Assembly (NCBI RefSeq): GCF_000143415.4
Contig: NW_003314411.1
Coordinates: forward strand, 186,452 to 250,451
Origin: Selaginella moellendorffii
Taxonomy: Eukaryota; Streptophyta; Lycopodiopsida; Selaginellales; Selaginellaceae
Length of the DNA: 64,000 nucleotides
Direction of reading: 5' to 3'
Part shown: one piece after another, positions 42,186 through 53,325 of the stretch
Layout of the letters: every line of letters starts with the position of its first letter
Numbering within the stretch: position 1 is the stretch's first letter
Translations under genes and position numbers: made by a program
The notes under the pieces: model-generated
Database searches by the model: none
Told to the model about the DNA's origin: nothing
The model's input: only the letters and a program-made list of their open reading frames with translations

Positions 42186-43631
42186 TGTGAGACACAAATC
42201 CCAAAGCCCCAAAGTGGAGTTGAAAGGGTGCCACGTGGTAGTGGCCGAAGCGAAAGGCAAATGAGTATAACACATTTGGACTAAAAGCTCCGACTTGAAA
42301 AGTCGAGAGCGGGAGTGGAACTCTCAATGAAGGAGTCCAAGATGGAGTCTAAGATGGAGTCTGAGATGGAGTTCAAGATGGATCCAAAATGGAGCTTAAG
42401 ATAGAGTCCAAGATGGAGTCCGAAATGGACCCAAGATGGGGTCCAATCCGAGATGGAGTCTGAGGTGGACCCGAAATGGACCTGAGATGGAGTCCGAGAT
42501 GGAGTCTGAGATGGACCCGAGATGGACCCAAGATGGAGTCTGAGATGGACCCTAGATGATGTCCAAAATGGAACCGAAACTGAGACCGAGACCGAGTCCG
42601 AGTCTGAATACTAATACAAACTGTTGGGTGAAAGCCCAAAGTGATCATCCCTCGGGGGGAAGGGGCTGCAGGGGGTTCCAAAAGTATAGTAGGGAGAGTG
42701 TGGGGGTTGGACCCCAGTGGAGCCAATTTGGCCAGGAAAGGCCAGTTTGGCCTAGGAAAGTTATACGCAGCTGTTGGGTGATGGGATGACTACTGGGAAG
42801 TCCAAGGCTAGAGTGAATACAGACTAACAAATGGGGTAGCTTGGTAGAGTGTTCAAGAGCCGGCTCTAGTTCCCCTGGGAGATTGAATGGTTGATGCTCC
42901 TAGTCCAAACATGGGTGGCACTACCTACTTGGATACCTAGCGTGGCTTAATGGAACCTCGCTCTAAGCCCATGGCTAAAGCACCCAAAAGCAAAAGGCGA
43001 AGAGAGTACTCGTGAGGCTTATGTAGAGCCATGGTGTTCCAAATTGTTGTCCCAAAGTCCCAGACTGTGGAAAGGAAGAGGAGCAATCCTCTGGTGTAGT
43101 GACCAAAGATATGGTTATGTGGTGAGGAAGTCCCAGAGGACTGTGGGACTTAGTGGTCGGGCCTGTGGGTCTTGATCTAGTGGCAGTGTTGGTGAACACG
43201 GCCATGGACAAAAAAGGACTTGGTGGGGACTTGAAAAGGGATATTGGGGAAGGCTATTCCCCATGTCTGCAGGCATCCTAAAGATGCTAAGGAGTGGATC
43301 TGGGATAATCACTCATGGATGGATGGCCTAGTTTTTGAGAGACAAGATTATGATGCAGGTGGTGTTAGACTACTAGTATAACCAAGATGAAGGGGCATGG
43401 CCTTAGCGTAACGGGTTGATATGTCGGTGGTACCTTGGGGTGTTGGTCATGGGATCGGACACATGAAGCACTTGGACCAAGTGCAAAAGTTGAGTGGCAT
43501 GGATGCCATTCTCGGGGATAGCAAGCCCCAAGTCCAGAATAAGACTTATGGAGGTTATGAGTGAGATTCCTCTAAATGGTTGGAGGTGAGGTTAAGTGAT
43601 TAAAGTAGAATGGAAAAACTAGTCACTTACA
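42186..43631 (+). repeat. Family C 3' LTR
   Basis: 1,446 bp, TGTGAGACAC to GTCACTTACA. It contains a 12-mer array (42,326-42,610) and the GC-rich module shared with elements 1 and 2 (42,620-42,695). Confidence 0.8.
42326..42610. repeat. 12-mer minisatellite in family C LTR
   Basis: Tandem GAGATGGAGTCC-type units with many point changes. It is the same 12-mer position as in element 1 LTRs read on the other strand (ATCGAG there, ATGGAG here). Confidence 0.8.
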
Positions 43632-44213
43632 GTTGGGAGTTTCACTCCCACTCTCAACTTTTCAAGTCAAAGCTTTTAGTCCAAATGTGTTACACTCGTT
43701 TGGCTTCTGCTTTGGCCATTACCATGTGGCACTTTTTCAGCTCCACTTTGGGGCTCTAGGATTTGTGTCTCACCACCCATAGACGAAGTTAGATGTCCTT
43801 ATTGAATGATAAACCATTTTTTAAAGTAACCCCATCATGAATTACCATGTTCATCTTTAGCATCAAATCAATATTCGTTAATGGTTTGACACCAAAGGCT
43901 CACCATGTTTTGCCCATCTTCTAAGGAGTATACTCTCTCCAACTTAGAAACTCATTTGATCACATGTGGTGGTTCTTCCCCTATGTTTGTTTAGTTCTCC
44001 AAAACTTGTTAGAAACATCTTCTTTATCTCAATCCCACTACTTATCGCCAAGTAGTTTTAGTTTCTATCAACATAACCATCACACTTTAGAATTTTAATT
44101 TTGACTTCTTAAGTCAATTTCCTAGATGTTTCTGACACTTTACATTGCACATATAGTGTAAGTTTGACTCCCCCATCCTAAAAAGTTCTTTACTTGAGGG
44201 CATTATCATCCTC

Positions 44214-44229
44214 TCTTCTATTTCATACC
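44214..44229. repeat. LINE target site duplication, left copy
   Basis: TCTTCTATTTCATACC, identical to 45,406-45,421. Confidence 0.92.
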
Positions 44230-45405
44230 GAAGGCAAAGGATGCTACAAGTCACAGATGACAAAGTAAAAGGATGAATCTAGGCCTTGTGGCAATCAGCA
44301 ACTCGGACAAAAGTGGCCGAGTCACCATGCTAGCTCAAAGGGGACAGACGTATAGTATGGTGGCGGAAAGAGCTCATAGAAGATCTGGACTGGGACCTAG
44401 CAGCGTGGAGAAGAGGAGTGCATGGCTTCTTTACATACAAGGTTAAGGACTTGTGGAATGGACTGATGGTGAACAGGGAATTCGAGAGAGAAGAAATTCC
44501 AAGGTTGTGGCAAAAGTGGATCACACATGGAGTGGAGGCGGACCAAATGATTGACAACATGGTGGTGTTTTCGAAGTTACCGATTCAGGAGAAATCAAAG
44601 GTGACCTCTTGGTTGGTAGTGACGAATGGCTTACCAGTAGGATAGCGGTTTCAAGTAGAGAATGCTCGCAGGTGCTCAGAATGCGGGGAACTGGAGATAG
44701 TCGCACATCTCCCCTAAGAGTGTGATATAGCTAGAGATGTGGAGGCAAGTAGCAAAGGCGTTGAGGGAACTAGGAGCAAGTAGGACTTTGAAATGCGTGA
44801 AGGGGATGTTACCCAATGGTTCCTAGAGGCAAGGGCGCCGTGTACGGGACCAGCCTGGCGAAAGAATGGATGCTAGGGACGTTCAGGATGGGGCATCCGA
44901 GTTAGGTGGGATGCTGTAGGAGCCAAAATTAGGACCCTAGTGTGGGAGGCCCTGGGATAGACAAGATGGGAGATATGGCAGGCTTCTAGGGTATAGGCAC
45001 TCTTGGAAGTTCGGAACCACAACCACTTCGAAGGGTAGAAGGCTTGGATTTTAGCAATTATGGTGAATTGGTGGAGGCTTATACTAGCTGCTGTCAGGAA
45101 TAGGGAAAAATGGGGAAGCGCTAGCAACTTGGCAAAAACTATGGACCCCGTGCTATGGAGCAGAGCATGAGGGAGAGGTCAAGTAGAAATGGAGACCACC
45201 GGACACGGTAATAAAGGAGGCTCAACATAGTGATTTGGCACTGGATGCACTGAGGAGGTGATGACCACAGCAGCCACGGTTGGAGGACAACAGGTGTTAT
45301 TAGGTAAAGGACAACAAGACGGTTTAGTTGAGTGAACAGTGTTAAGAGTGACTCGTTTTTGTATTAGTCCCTAAGGGACTCAGAGTAATGTACATATATG
45401 TTGCA
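44230..45405 (+). mobile_element. 5'-truncated LINE (non-LTR retrotransposon) 3' end
   Basis: 1,176 bp flanked by a perfect 16-bp duplication, typical of target-primed insertion. The plus frame encodes the C-terminal zinc region that follows LINE reverse transcriptases: KVTSWLVVTNGLPVG, then CSECGELEIVAHL and a final Cys, with two stops (near 44,643 and 44,715). No RT core remains, so it arrived 5'-truncated. There is no clear poly(A) tail; the end is ATGTACATATATGTTGCA. Confidence 0.85.
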
Positions 45406-45421
45406 TCTTCTATTTCATACC
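45406..45421. repeat. LINE target site duplication, right copy
   Basis: Perfect match to 44,214-44,229. Removing the LINE joins two halves that align with the inverted family C interior. Confidence 0.92.
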
Positions 45422-45995
45422 ACACTTGGCACTAAGTTTCACTTATCCATAATTTGTGCTAGGGCTGTTAACAACCTTATTATTTGGTTATCTTGCTACT
45501 CCCTCTCTTGGAGCTTTCACCTTTGCCAACTTGGAGCATTTGGGAATTCATCTTTGAAAACATATTTCTTTTCCCATAACACATTAGCATTTAACACATG
45601 AGTATTCCTTAAATTTGTTGTTTAGATTTATTCCAATGATTCCCATGGCCTATTCTTGGCCACTAGTCTTTTGCTCCTATGCTTTGATTATTACAATAAG
45701 TAATGTAGGATCACTACCTCCATCCTCGAGGTATCTTTTTGGTTCCATAACAAAAGCTTTATTTTGCCAAATTTAAAGGGTGTTTATCTCTAGTAAGTCT
45801 CTTTAGCATTTTCTATTGTGGGCTTTATCTACAACCTAACTTTGTGACCTCCCATAGGTCTTTCTTAGAAACTACTTTCTTAAACTTACTATACCATCGC
45901 ATTAGCATTCATTTCCCTTAAATGTTTTTCCCACTTGGTCACCTTGACCTTGTCCTTATTTACCCAAATATCACCTAGTGATCTTACCTTGAGAC

Positions 45996-46070
45996 TATAA
46001 GCTCTTGAGTTTGGACTTCCCAGGAGGTCACCTAACCTAGTATTATTCAAACCCAAAGATGCTTAACCTT
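45996..46070 (-). repeat. 5S-promoter-bearing LTR fragment, copy v
   Basis: The best preserved 5S block. On the minus strand it has GTTAAGC and AATACTAGG, then GGTGACCTCCTGGGAAGTCC, the last identical over 20 bases to plant 5S rRNA. It is truncated at its leader side, where family B gag sequence begins. Confidence 0.75.
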
Positions 46071-46166
46071 TGGCATTCATTTCCGAAGCCTCTTGCTTTG
46101 TGTGAAACTAAATATGTCAAAGTGGATCAAGCTAGAAATGTTATAACTGTTATGTTATGTTATGTT
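46071..46166 (+). repeat. Family B gag scrap and GTTAT microsatellite
   Basis: 46,071-46,135 aligns with gag sequence at 53,773-53,840 (CTTTGTG...GGATCAAGCTAGAAATGTT). A short GTTAT run (46,145-46,163) separates it from the truncated end of element D. Confidence 0.6.
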
Positions 46167-48621
46167 AAGTGAACAGAGTTGTTATAGGAAAACTCAACAA
46201 GGGGAAGGATATCAAACCAGTCATCCTGATGACAGTTGATGAAGCATCTCAAGAATTGTTCCAACATCTGAATCGTTCACTCGGATTGTCCATTAGTTTG
46301 AGGATGATACGCCGAAGAGAAGTTGGCCTTCACTCCAAGCAACTGCAAGAACTGTTGCCAAAAATGAAAGATGAACTGAGGTCCCCGATCTGAAACCACA
46401 TCTACAGTAATCCCATGAAGTCGGAAAATTTCCCTGAATACTAGTTTTGCCATGTCCTTGCCTGAAAACTCTTTGGTACATGGCAAGAAGTGTGCCATCT
46501 TTGTGAAGCAATCCACCATGACTAAAATGTTGTTAAAGCCTCTAGAACTCGGAAGATCACTCAAGAAATCCATGGAGATGGATTCCCAAGGACCTGAAGG
46601 GACTGAGAGGGAACGAAGAAAACCTGAAGGAAGGTGGCGAGGTACCTTATTCTAGGCGCAAGTGTCACAGGAGGTAACAAAAACTTTGATGTAGTTGTCC
46701 ATGTGAGGCCACCAGAAGTCCCATGCAACCAGCTCATAAGTTTTCACAATGCCAAAGTGACCAGCAATGGGGCTATCATGGCACGCCATCAGGACCAACC
46801 TTTGAGTGTCACCTTCAAGAACGTAAAGTTGCTCCCCACGGTACAACAAGCCATCTAAGAACTCAAACTCGTCAAATCACCGGCAGTCGGGAGTCACTAG
46901 GTGTCCAGCCTGGATGGGGGAAAATATTGCTAGCGAGGTTGTCGGATTGAAGATTGTTTTTGATTGCACCCATCAAGGAGGAGTCCTGAGGGGCCAGGGA
47001 AATTGCCATAACTTGAAGCCGATCAAGACCGAGGATAACCTGATCCTGATGATTGAAGGCAAGATTACCAAGCTTGAGACTGAGATAGGAGCGCCTTGAA
47101 AGAGCATCAGGAAGGCCCTAAAGCTTTCCAGGTCTATACTTGATAACAAAGTCAAACCGACTCAAGAATTGTGCTCACCTTGCCTGACGACGGCTCAAAA
47201 CTTGGGAAGTGGCAAAGTATTCGAGATTTTTGTGATCCATCCAAACTATTGTTTGATGGCTCGCCCCTTCCAACAAAACGACGCCACTCTCCAAAGGAAT
47301 CCACGATGGCAAGGAGTTCCTTGTCGTGGATTTCGTAATTGATCTCCGCAGGCTGGAATTTCTGAGAATGGAAAGCGACAAGATGAAATTTCTAATCCAC
47401 TCCGAGTTGAGATAGCATAGCACCGATGGCAAAGTCCACCTCGATGAAAAAAGGTTGTGAGGGATCAGCATGGAGCAAGACGGGAGCAGAACTGAAGGCC
47501 GCCTTGAGTGTGTCGAAAGCATGTTGGGCAGCAGTAGACCAAGAGAAGGGACCATCCTTGTGAGTGAGATGCGTGAGAGGAAGGATAATATCAGAGTAGT
47601 GATCAATGAATTTGCAGTAGAAGTTGGCGAAGCCAAGGAAAACCTGAATGTCTGACATTGATTGTGGAGGCTCCCATTCGAGAATAGTCTTGACTTTGGC
47701 AGGATCCATCATGATACCCTCAGGAGTGACAATATACCCAAGGAACTCCACAGACTCCTAATCAAAGGAACATTTCTTAAGCTTCGCGTATAGGCCATGT
47801 TCCCGCAGCTTCGCCAGCACCTTGCGCACATGCTCGTCATGCTCCTCCTGAGTTTTTTAGTAGATGAGGATGTCATCGAGGTAGATGATCACCATCTGAT
47901 CAAGAAACAATCAAAAGATGTCGTTCACCATGTGTTGAAAAATTGCTGGAGCATTTGTCAAGCCAAATGGCATGACAGTGTACTCGAAGTGGCCATAGCG
48001 GGTTTGGAACGTAGTCTTCCATTCATCGCCAGGTCGGATCCGAATCAGGTTGTATGCTCTACGGAGGTCGATTTTGGTGAAGAAGCAGGCACCACCGAGG
48101 CGTTTCAACAGATCCGAGATCAAGGGCAATGGATAATAGTTCCGAACAGTCACCTTGTTCAAACCTCAGTAGTCAATGGCTAGCCACAAACTCCCATCCT
48201 TCTTCTTGACAAAGAAGATAAGCGCTCTAGCTGGGGACTACGAATGCTGAATGTACCCCGAGGCAAGGTTCTTGTCCACATACTCTTTGAGGGCCTTAAG
48301 CTCGGACAGAGATAACCTATAGATAGGCCCCCACGGAGGTGACGCTTCTTTCTGTAAATCAATGGGATAGTCGTAAAGCCGATGAACAAGCAGTACACTA
48401 GCTTTTTTCTTGTCAAACACATCCCCAAAATCATGATACTTCTTAGGAAGACTAATAGGAGAAACATGCAAAGCAAAAAGGAAAATAGGTTCTTCATGAA
48501 GGAGTTCTTTCATAGTGATTGTGGAGATAAGAGGAGGCATACGACTGAATGAAATGATGGGACAAGGATATTGTCCAGTGTAAGATGGAAGAGAGGGAAA
48601 AGAAAAGGGTGAAAACTTCAT
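46165..48621 (-). pseudogene. Element D pol: RT, RNase H, integrase (broken)
   Basis: RT pieces run 48,621-47,911 ([43 protein letters not shown]). The YxDD region near 47,870 is interrupted by a stop. After a frame change come GYIVTPEGI and FLGFANFYCKFI (47,751-47,392) and an RNase H core. The integrase finger lies at 46,849-46,652 (CHDSPIAGHFG, ending SCDTCA). The core (46,573-46,277) has YHPQTNGQSE and continues as a YNNSVH match to about 46,165, where homology stops. At least five stops or shifts disable it. Confidence 0.85.
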
Positions 48622-48639
48622 AGAGTCAGGAATAGAACC

Positions 48640-50130
48640 CTAATTTGAGTTTAGGGAACTTTTCCTAATTCGGACTTGATGAATAGCAGAGGAAGACATG
48701 GGAAATGGTGATGTGGGAGAGATGAGTTGTAATTCCTTCCAATAGATATGAGGCTGGTGCAATTGGAACCAAGGAAGGCTGAGCACCACAGAGGAGGACT
48801 TGCTGTTGATGATGTTGAAGGCGATATCAGTGATAGTGGACCCGATGTGTAGTCGAGCGGGCAACGTTTCCCTAAGTCCAGAAGATGGAGACACAAAATG
48901 CCTGCTGATGCCTTCAACCCTCAGATCCCATATGGTAGGAGAAAGAGGAATATGATGTCGGGCAGCAAAGTTCGTATCCATGAAGCAATAAGCTGCACTC
49001 GAGTCTAGTAGTGCTAGAGCCTTGAGTCCAGATTGTCCGCTGAAAGAAAGGAGACATGGGATGTGGAAGTTGCAGGAATTGGTGGTGGCTTTGATGAAAG
49101 GGGGTGAGGAGCTTGATAAAGAAGAAAAGTGATTTTTATTCAGAGAGTCCAAACAGACAGCTCCTGTTTGGACAGGGTTGTTTCCCGATTGCAATAGAGG
49201 TGGACCTTGAGGCAGAGTGAACTTGAGCAGTTGGGGAGGCTTTTTGGGACACTTAGCTACTTTGTGATTAGGATTAGCACAATAGAGGCAAAGATTATGA
49301 GATACTCGACATTGCTTCTCAGCAGGACTCAACTTCCCTCTGATGAGTCGAAGAGTACCAAAAATATCCATCGAGACTGGAGCAATAGGTTCAGGAGTAT
49401 GTCCTAAAGACTCAAGCTGGGATTTTTGAGTCTAGGACGGGAAAACGGCGGCATGGCGACTTTCCTGACGACATTCAAAGAGACGATTGTCGCATCGAAC
49501 AGCTTTGTTGATGGTGTCTGACAAGTCTGTGGGATCCTCCATAGTGAGCAACAAATCCTTGACACCATTGTTGAGGCCGAAACGAAATTGATCAATCAGA
49601 GCCCGCTCATCCTATTGAGTGTCCAAGGCAAGGAGTTGGAACTCCGTAGCATAGATCGAGGCAAGAAGAGACCCTTAAGAGAGACGTCTCATCTTTGTTG
49701 TGGCAGCTTGAACCTGATCTATCTCACCAAAATATGCTTCAAGCTTCTCTTTGAACAACTAAAGATCCATCAACTCTGGAACCACGACCCCTTTCATGCT
49801 CTTCTCCAAGAGAGGAGAAAACCATGACAAAGCTGCACCTTTGAGCAACGTCTCGATCACACCAATTTGAGACTCGGGAGTGGGGTACTGCCAATGTTGA
49901 AGTGCGAAGATCAACTCCATCTAGTTCAGGAATTTGTGAAGCTTCAAACAATTGCCTGAGAACTTCACTAGGAAACTCACCTTTGGTTCAGGAACTTTGC
50001 TTGATCCTTGAGTCAAAAGTGAAGCAAGCTCTTATTGCATGTGAAGAAGGGTCACCTTCAGCTCGGTATTCTCAAACTGGATTTTTGCAAGGACTTCGGC
50101 AAAGAAATCAGGATGGCTTGGAGATTCCAT
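48640..50130 (-). pseudogene. Element D gag and protease (broken)
   Basis: Gag starts at ATG 50,130 (MESPSHPDFF). It runs through a capsid-like block (LKGAALSWFSPLL) to the CCHC knuckle CLYCANPNHKVAKC (about 49,285). A protease-like domain follows, with LALLDSSAAYCF replacing the usual D-S-G-A. Several in-frame TAA/TAG codons fit CAA/CAG decay. Confidence 0.8.
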
Positions 50131-50209
50131 CGGCAAATAAGAAAGAAAAGGGGGGAAAAAGGCAAAGGCAGTCAAACAATCAAAACGAGCTAAAGCAAAA
50201 GCAAAAAAA

Positions 50210-50224
50210 CACAATCTAAATCAA
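50210..50224 (-). promoter_or_regulatory. Self-complementary primer site of element D
   Basis: On the minus strand TTGATTTAGATTGTG begins two bases after the LTR end and its GTT spacer. It is the exact complement of the LTR transcript start region at 50,316-50,330. No match to a tRNA 3' end is evident. Confidence 0.75.
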
Positions 50225-50226
50225 AC

Positions 50227-50435
50227 TGTCAAGACCCCCAATAAAATCAGGATTGGAAAATGCAAAAGACAAAAAGAAAAGCTAGTGGAAACGAAGAAAA
50301 GGCTTTAGACTAGTGTTGATTTAGATTGTGGAGAAATGGAACAAGGCTAACCTATATATACTATAGGTTGATGAAACTCCACCACTCTTGGATCGAGGAC
50401 GGCCTAAATATAACTTAGGTCGAGGAGGTGTCACA
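50227..50435 (-). repeat. Element D 5' LTR
   Basis: About 209 bp, TGTGACACC to TCTTGACA in the element sense. It contains a TATATATA box (50,353-50,360, minus sense) and, 30 bp downstream, the stretch complementary to the primer site. The 3' LTR is lost. Confidence 0.75.
50353..50360 (-). promoter_or_regulatory. TATA box of element D LTR
   Basis: TATATATA starts 30 nt before position 50,330, the first base of the self-complementary segment. That is the usual TATA-to-start spacing and predicts the transcript starts there. Confidence 0.65.
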
Positions 50436-50564
50436 TCATCATCAGGAATATGGTTTGAGACTTAGGAATCATACGGGAAATCAAAGAGTCAGGAATAAGG
50501 AAGTGTCTCGAGAGTCAGGAATGTGGTTTACGGGTCAAAAATCCGGCAAGAGTTAGGAATGTGG
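50436..50564. other. Junction sequence with short GTCAGGAATGTGG repeats
   Basis: Three or four degenerate copies of GTCAGGAATGTGG fill the gap between element D and family B sequence. No gene seen. Confidence 0.5.
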
Positions 50565-52850
50565 CAAGAATTGGGGGATTCCTGACAACTATTAATTTCA
50601 TTGATGATGTCTTGATTCACTCGGAGAGGATATGGGAGGAACATATCCGTGATGTTTGTAAAGTGTTGGATCAGTTATGGGATGTTGGTTTAAAGTTGAA
50701 GCGATCGAAGTCCAAGGACACAATTTATCTTGGGTACTGTATTTTTTTTAAGGGTTTACAAGTTGATCCTGACAAACTTGTGGATGTTCTAAAGTTCCTT
50801 ACTCTGAAGTGTCTCAATAATGTGTAGTCCTTCCTGGGCAAAGTGCAGTATCTCAGTAGTTTTGTGGATCATCTTTCTTATCGCACTACACCATTGCAAA
50901 TGTTGCTGAAGTCATCAACATCATCTTTCATCTGGTCTACAAATTGTGAGCAGGCGTTCATGGATCTCAAAGAGCTATTGACAACTCCTCTGGTTTTGAC
51001 GTATCCTAATTACACTTAACATTTCATTTTGGGCATGGATGCTTTTAATATTGATCTTGGAGGTGTGTTGATGCAACAAAGCTTGAGTGTGCCTAATCAG
51101 TGCCATCCCATTACATATATAAGCTATACATTACAACTAGCAGAGGCAAACTACTCCATGATAGAGGAGTGTTTGGTAGCAGTCCGGGGTTTCGAGAAAC
51201 TTCATACATATCTATATGGTTCTCAGACGTTATTAGGACATGATCATGGTGTTGTTACTTCATTATAAAAGTGAAAGAACTTGGTTGGTTATACTACTCT
51301 GTGGGTTTTAAAGCCTCAAATATATTATTTTGATGTTGCTCATCTCTCGGGGAGTTCTATGGTTGATGCTAATGCCTTTTCTCGAGCTCTTCTTCCTTCT
51401 TCACTCTCTTCTCATGTTTATAAGAAATTTGTTATTCTAGCATCTATAGATTTTTTGGATGAGAATTTTATGCTATTAGCAATTGTTGTACTTAACGTTC
51501 AGTGTCCACAAGGTGCAGAGCAAGATTTATCTTCTCTTGATAAGGTTTATGAAGCTTAAAAGATTGAGCCATGGATTTGAAGGCTTCAAGATGGGTTTGA
51601 GAATCTTGCATCACTTGCTGATGATTTGCTATTTCAGCATTTACATTCTCAATATCTCCTTGAAGACGGTCTTCTTTATTTTATAGGGACGGATCCGGAT
51701 GATCATTTATAGCTGGTGGTGCCTTCAATCTTTATTCCACATTTTCTCCATGTCTACCATAATTCTCTTGTTCTAGGCAAGCATATTGGATATTGTTGTG
51801 TGACTGAGAAGTTGCGTAGTTCTTTTTATTGGTCAAAGATATAATGTGATATTATCCGATATGTGCATAGCTGCATTTAGTGCCAAGCTTATAATATTCC
51901 CCCTCGTGTTGTTGGAGTCAATTGCAATTTCTCGTCTATTTGAGTTGGTAGCATTTGTTTTATAGGACCTTTTCCACGATCGACTGCTGACAATAAGTAT
52001 ATTATTATTCCTTCTGACTACTTAATTCACTGAGTGGAAGTTGGTGCTCTTGCTAGCACCTCTACAATTGCTATTAAATACTTTCTCAATCGAGTGGTAT
52101 TCCAAGATTCTTGTCCGAAGCAAATTCTTTCAAATAATGGTCCTGTATTTATGGCTGAGGCATTTTATGTTTTGATGTCTCGATTGGGGAAATGCCAAAC
52201 TTTCACGAGTGCTTATCATCCACAGTCAAATGGTTTAGTGAAACGGCTCATTTTAAAATTTAAAGGAATGATCGCAAAATACATGAACTTTCAGCATTTG
52301 CATTGGGATAATTATTTGCCGTCTCTTTGGTATGCATATATCATAGAGGTGCAAAATTCTGTTAGTCCTTCACCATATAAACTCTTATATAGTCATAATC
52401 TAATAATACCAATAGAGTTGGGTTTACCTTCACAATTGCCACAAGCTGCCGATGCTAAATCATAGGATCAATATGTAATGAGCATTCTTCCATTTGTTCG
52501 AGCAGAGTCTACTGAACACCTAGGCCGCGTACAAGTGGGATAACAATGGCATTATAACTCCCATCATCGTCCACTTGCGGAGTACAAAGTGGATGACTTG
52601 GTGTTAATCCGTTTTCCCTATTTTATAGTACGTGGTTTATCTAAAAGGTCCTTGCTTAGTGGAAAGGACCATATTAGGTGTTGCGGCAAGTTAGATCACA
52701 AGTTTATAAGGTTTGACATGACATCTAGCAAGCCGATCCTTTAAAAATTTTGCACTTACAACAAGTTTGACTGCAAGTTTATGAGGTTTGATATAACATT
52801 CAATATGCTGATCCTCCAAAAATTATGCATATACAACAGCTAAAATGCTT
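50565..52850 (+). mobile_element. Family B gypsy copy 1: RT end, RNase H, integrase (decayed)
   Basis: Plus-strand reading gives NFIDDVLIHSERIWEEH (RT catalytic box), FLGKVQYLSSFV, LKELLTTPLVLTYPNY, and an RNase H block in which the usual VxTDAS reads LGMDAF. Next come the integrase finger HVYHNSLVLGKHIG (about 51,750) and core VVFQDSCPKQILSNNGPVF with TSAYHPQSNGL (52,100-52,240). The 5' half of the element is missing. It is followed by a shared LTR at 52,960. Confidence 0.85.
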
Positions 52851-52959
52851 TATACAAAGGGATCAAAAAAAATTAACACTATCTATAGTACCTCTATATA
52901 TATCTAGAAAATGTGAAGATTTAAAGAAAAATATATTAAATAAGCACTAAATAAATTAT

Positions 52960-53125
52960 ATTTATGAGGTTGAAGTGTATGGCTATAATGTCATATACTA
53001 ATATTAGCATTGTGGGATTTTTGTAGCCATCAGATTGGTTTCAATCCGGACCACTTGCTCTTGTATATAATTTAGAGTTTTTGGGCTAATTGATATGCAT
53101 ATTTCTTATATTCTCTTTCCATATT
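52960..53125 (+). repeat. Family B LTR, copy 2, shared by two copies
   Basis: Aligned with 36,880-37,040 and 57,081-57,235. It is preceded by pol end sequence and followed by a gag start, so it can serve as 3' LTR of the first copy and 5' LTR of the second. Confidence 0.7.
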
Positions 53126-53325
53126 TTGATAGTGGAAAGGGGCAGCTTTGATTGTCCTTAAGGAGTGCTTGGATTTAGGATTTTGGTTTAAATCTAGCTT
53201 TTATATTATCTAAATCTCTCTTTCCTTATAGCTTTTTCCTTTTGGTTTAAATTTAATTTTGCATTGTTTAGATCTCCTTTTCTTTATAGGTTTTTCCATT
53301 TCTTTTCTTTTTTTCATTCATCTTT

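Larger units (their letters stand above)
37835..43631 (+). mobile_element. Family C: decayed LTR element with non-coding internal region
   Basis: Bounded by direct repeats: a 5'-truncated 5' LTR (37,835-38,523) and a complete 3' LTR (42,186-43,631). The primer site is degenerate (TGGTATTAAAG at 38,527) and a purine tract (GGGTGGTGGAG) precedes the 3' LTR. The 3.6-kb interior has no recognisable gag or pol, as in large retrotransposon derivatives (LARD). Its LTR is related to element 1 through the 12-mer array and the GGGCTGCAGGGGGTTCC module. No TSD could be found because the left end is truncated. Confidence 0.75.
43632..45995 (-). mobile_element. Inverted family C partner, interrupted by a LINE
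   Basis: 43,632-43,772 is the reverse complement of the first part of the family C LTR, and 43,773-44,229 plus 45,422-45,995 is the reverse complement of its internal region (41,190-42,170). The plus-strand element therefore ends inside the LTR of a second copy in the opposite direction. This suggests nesting and gives a large imperfect palindrome. Confidence 0.7.
46165..50435 (-). mobile_element. Element D: gypsy retrotransposon with self-priming architecture, 3'-truncated
   Basis: A minus-strand element with one short LTR (50,227-50,435), then gag, protease, RT, RNase H and integrase, breaking off within the integrase core at about 46,165. The primer site is a 15-nt stretch complementary to the predicted start of its own transcript rather than to a tRNA. 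Self-priming of this kind is known from Tf1/sushi-type chromoviruses. The integrase wording (AGHFGIVKTYELVAWDFWWP, SDLPSSRGFNNILVMVDCFT) also looks like the fungal/animal-type branch, possibly the Tcn1-like group reported from lower plants (inference). Confidence 0.85.
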
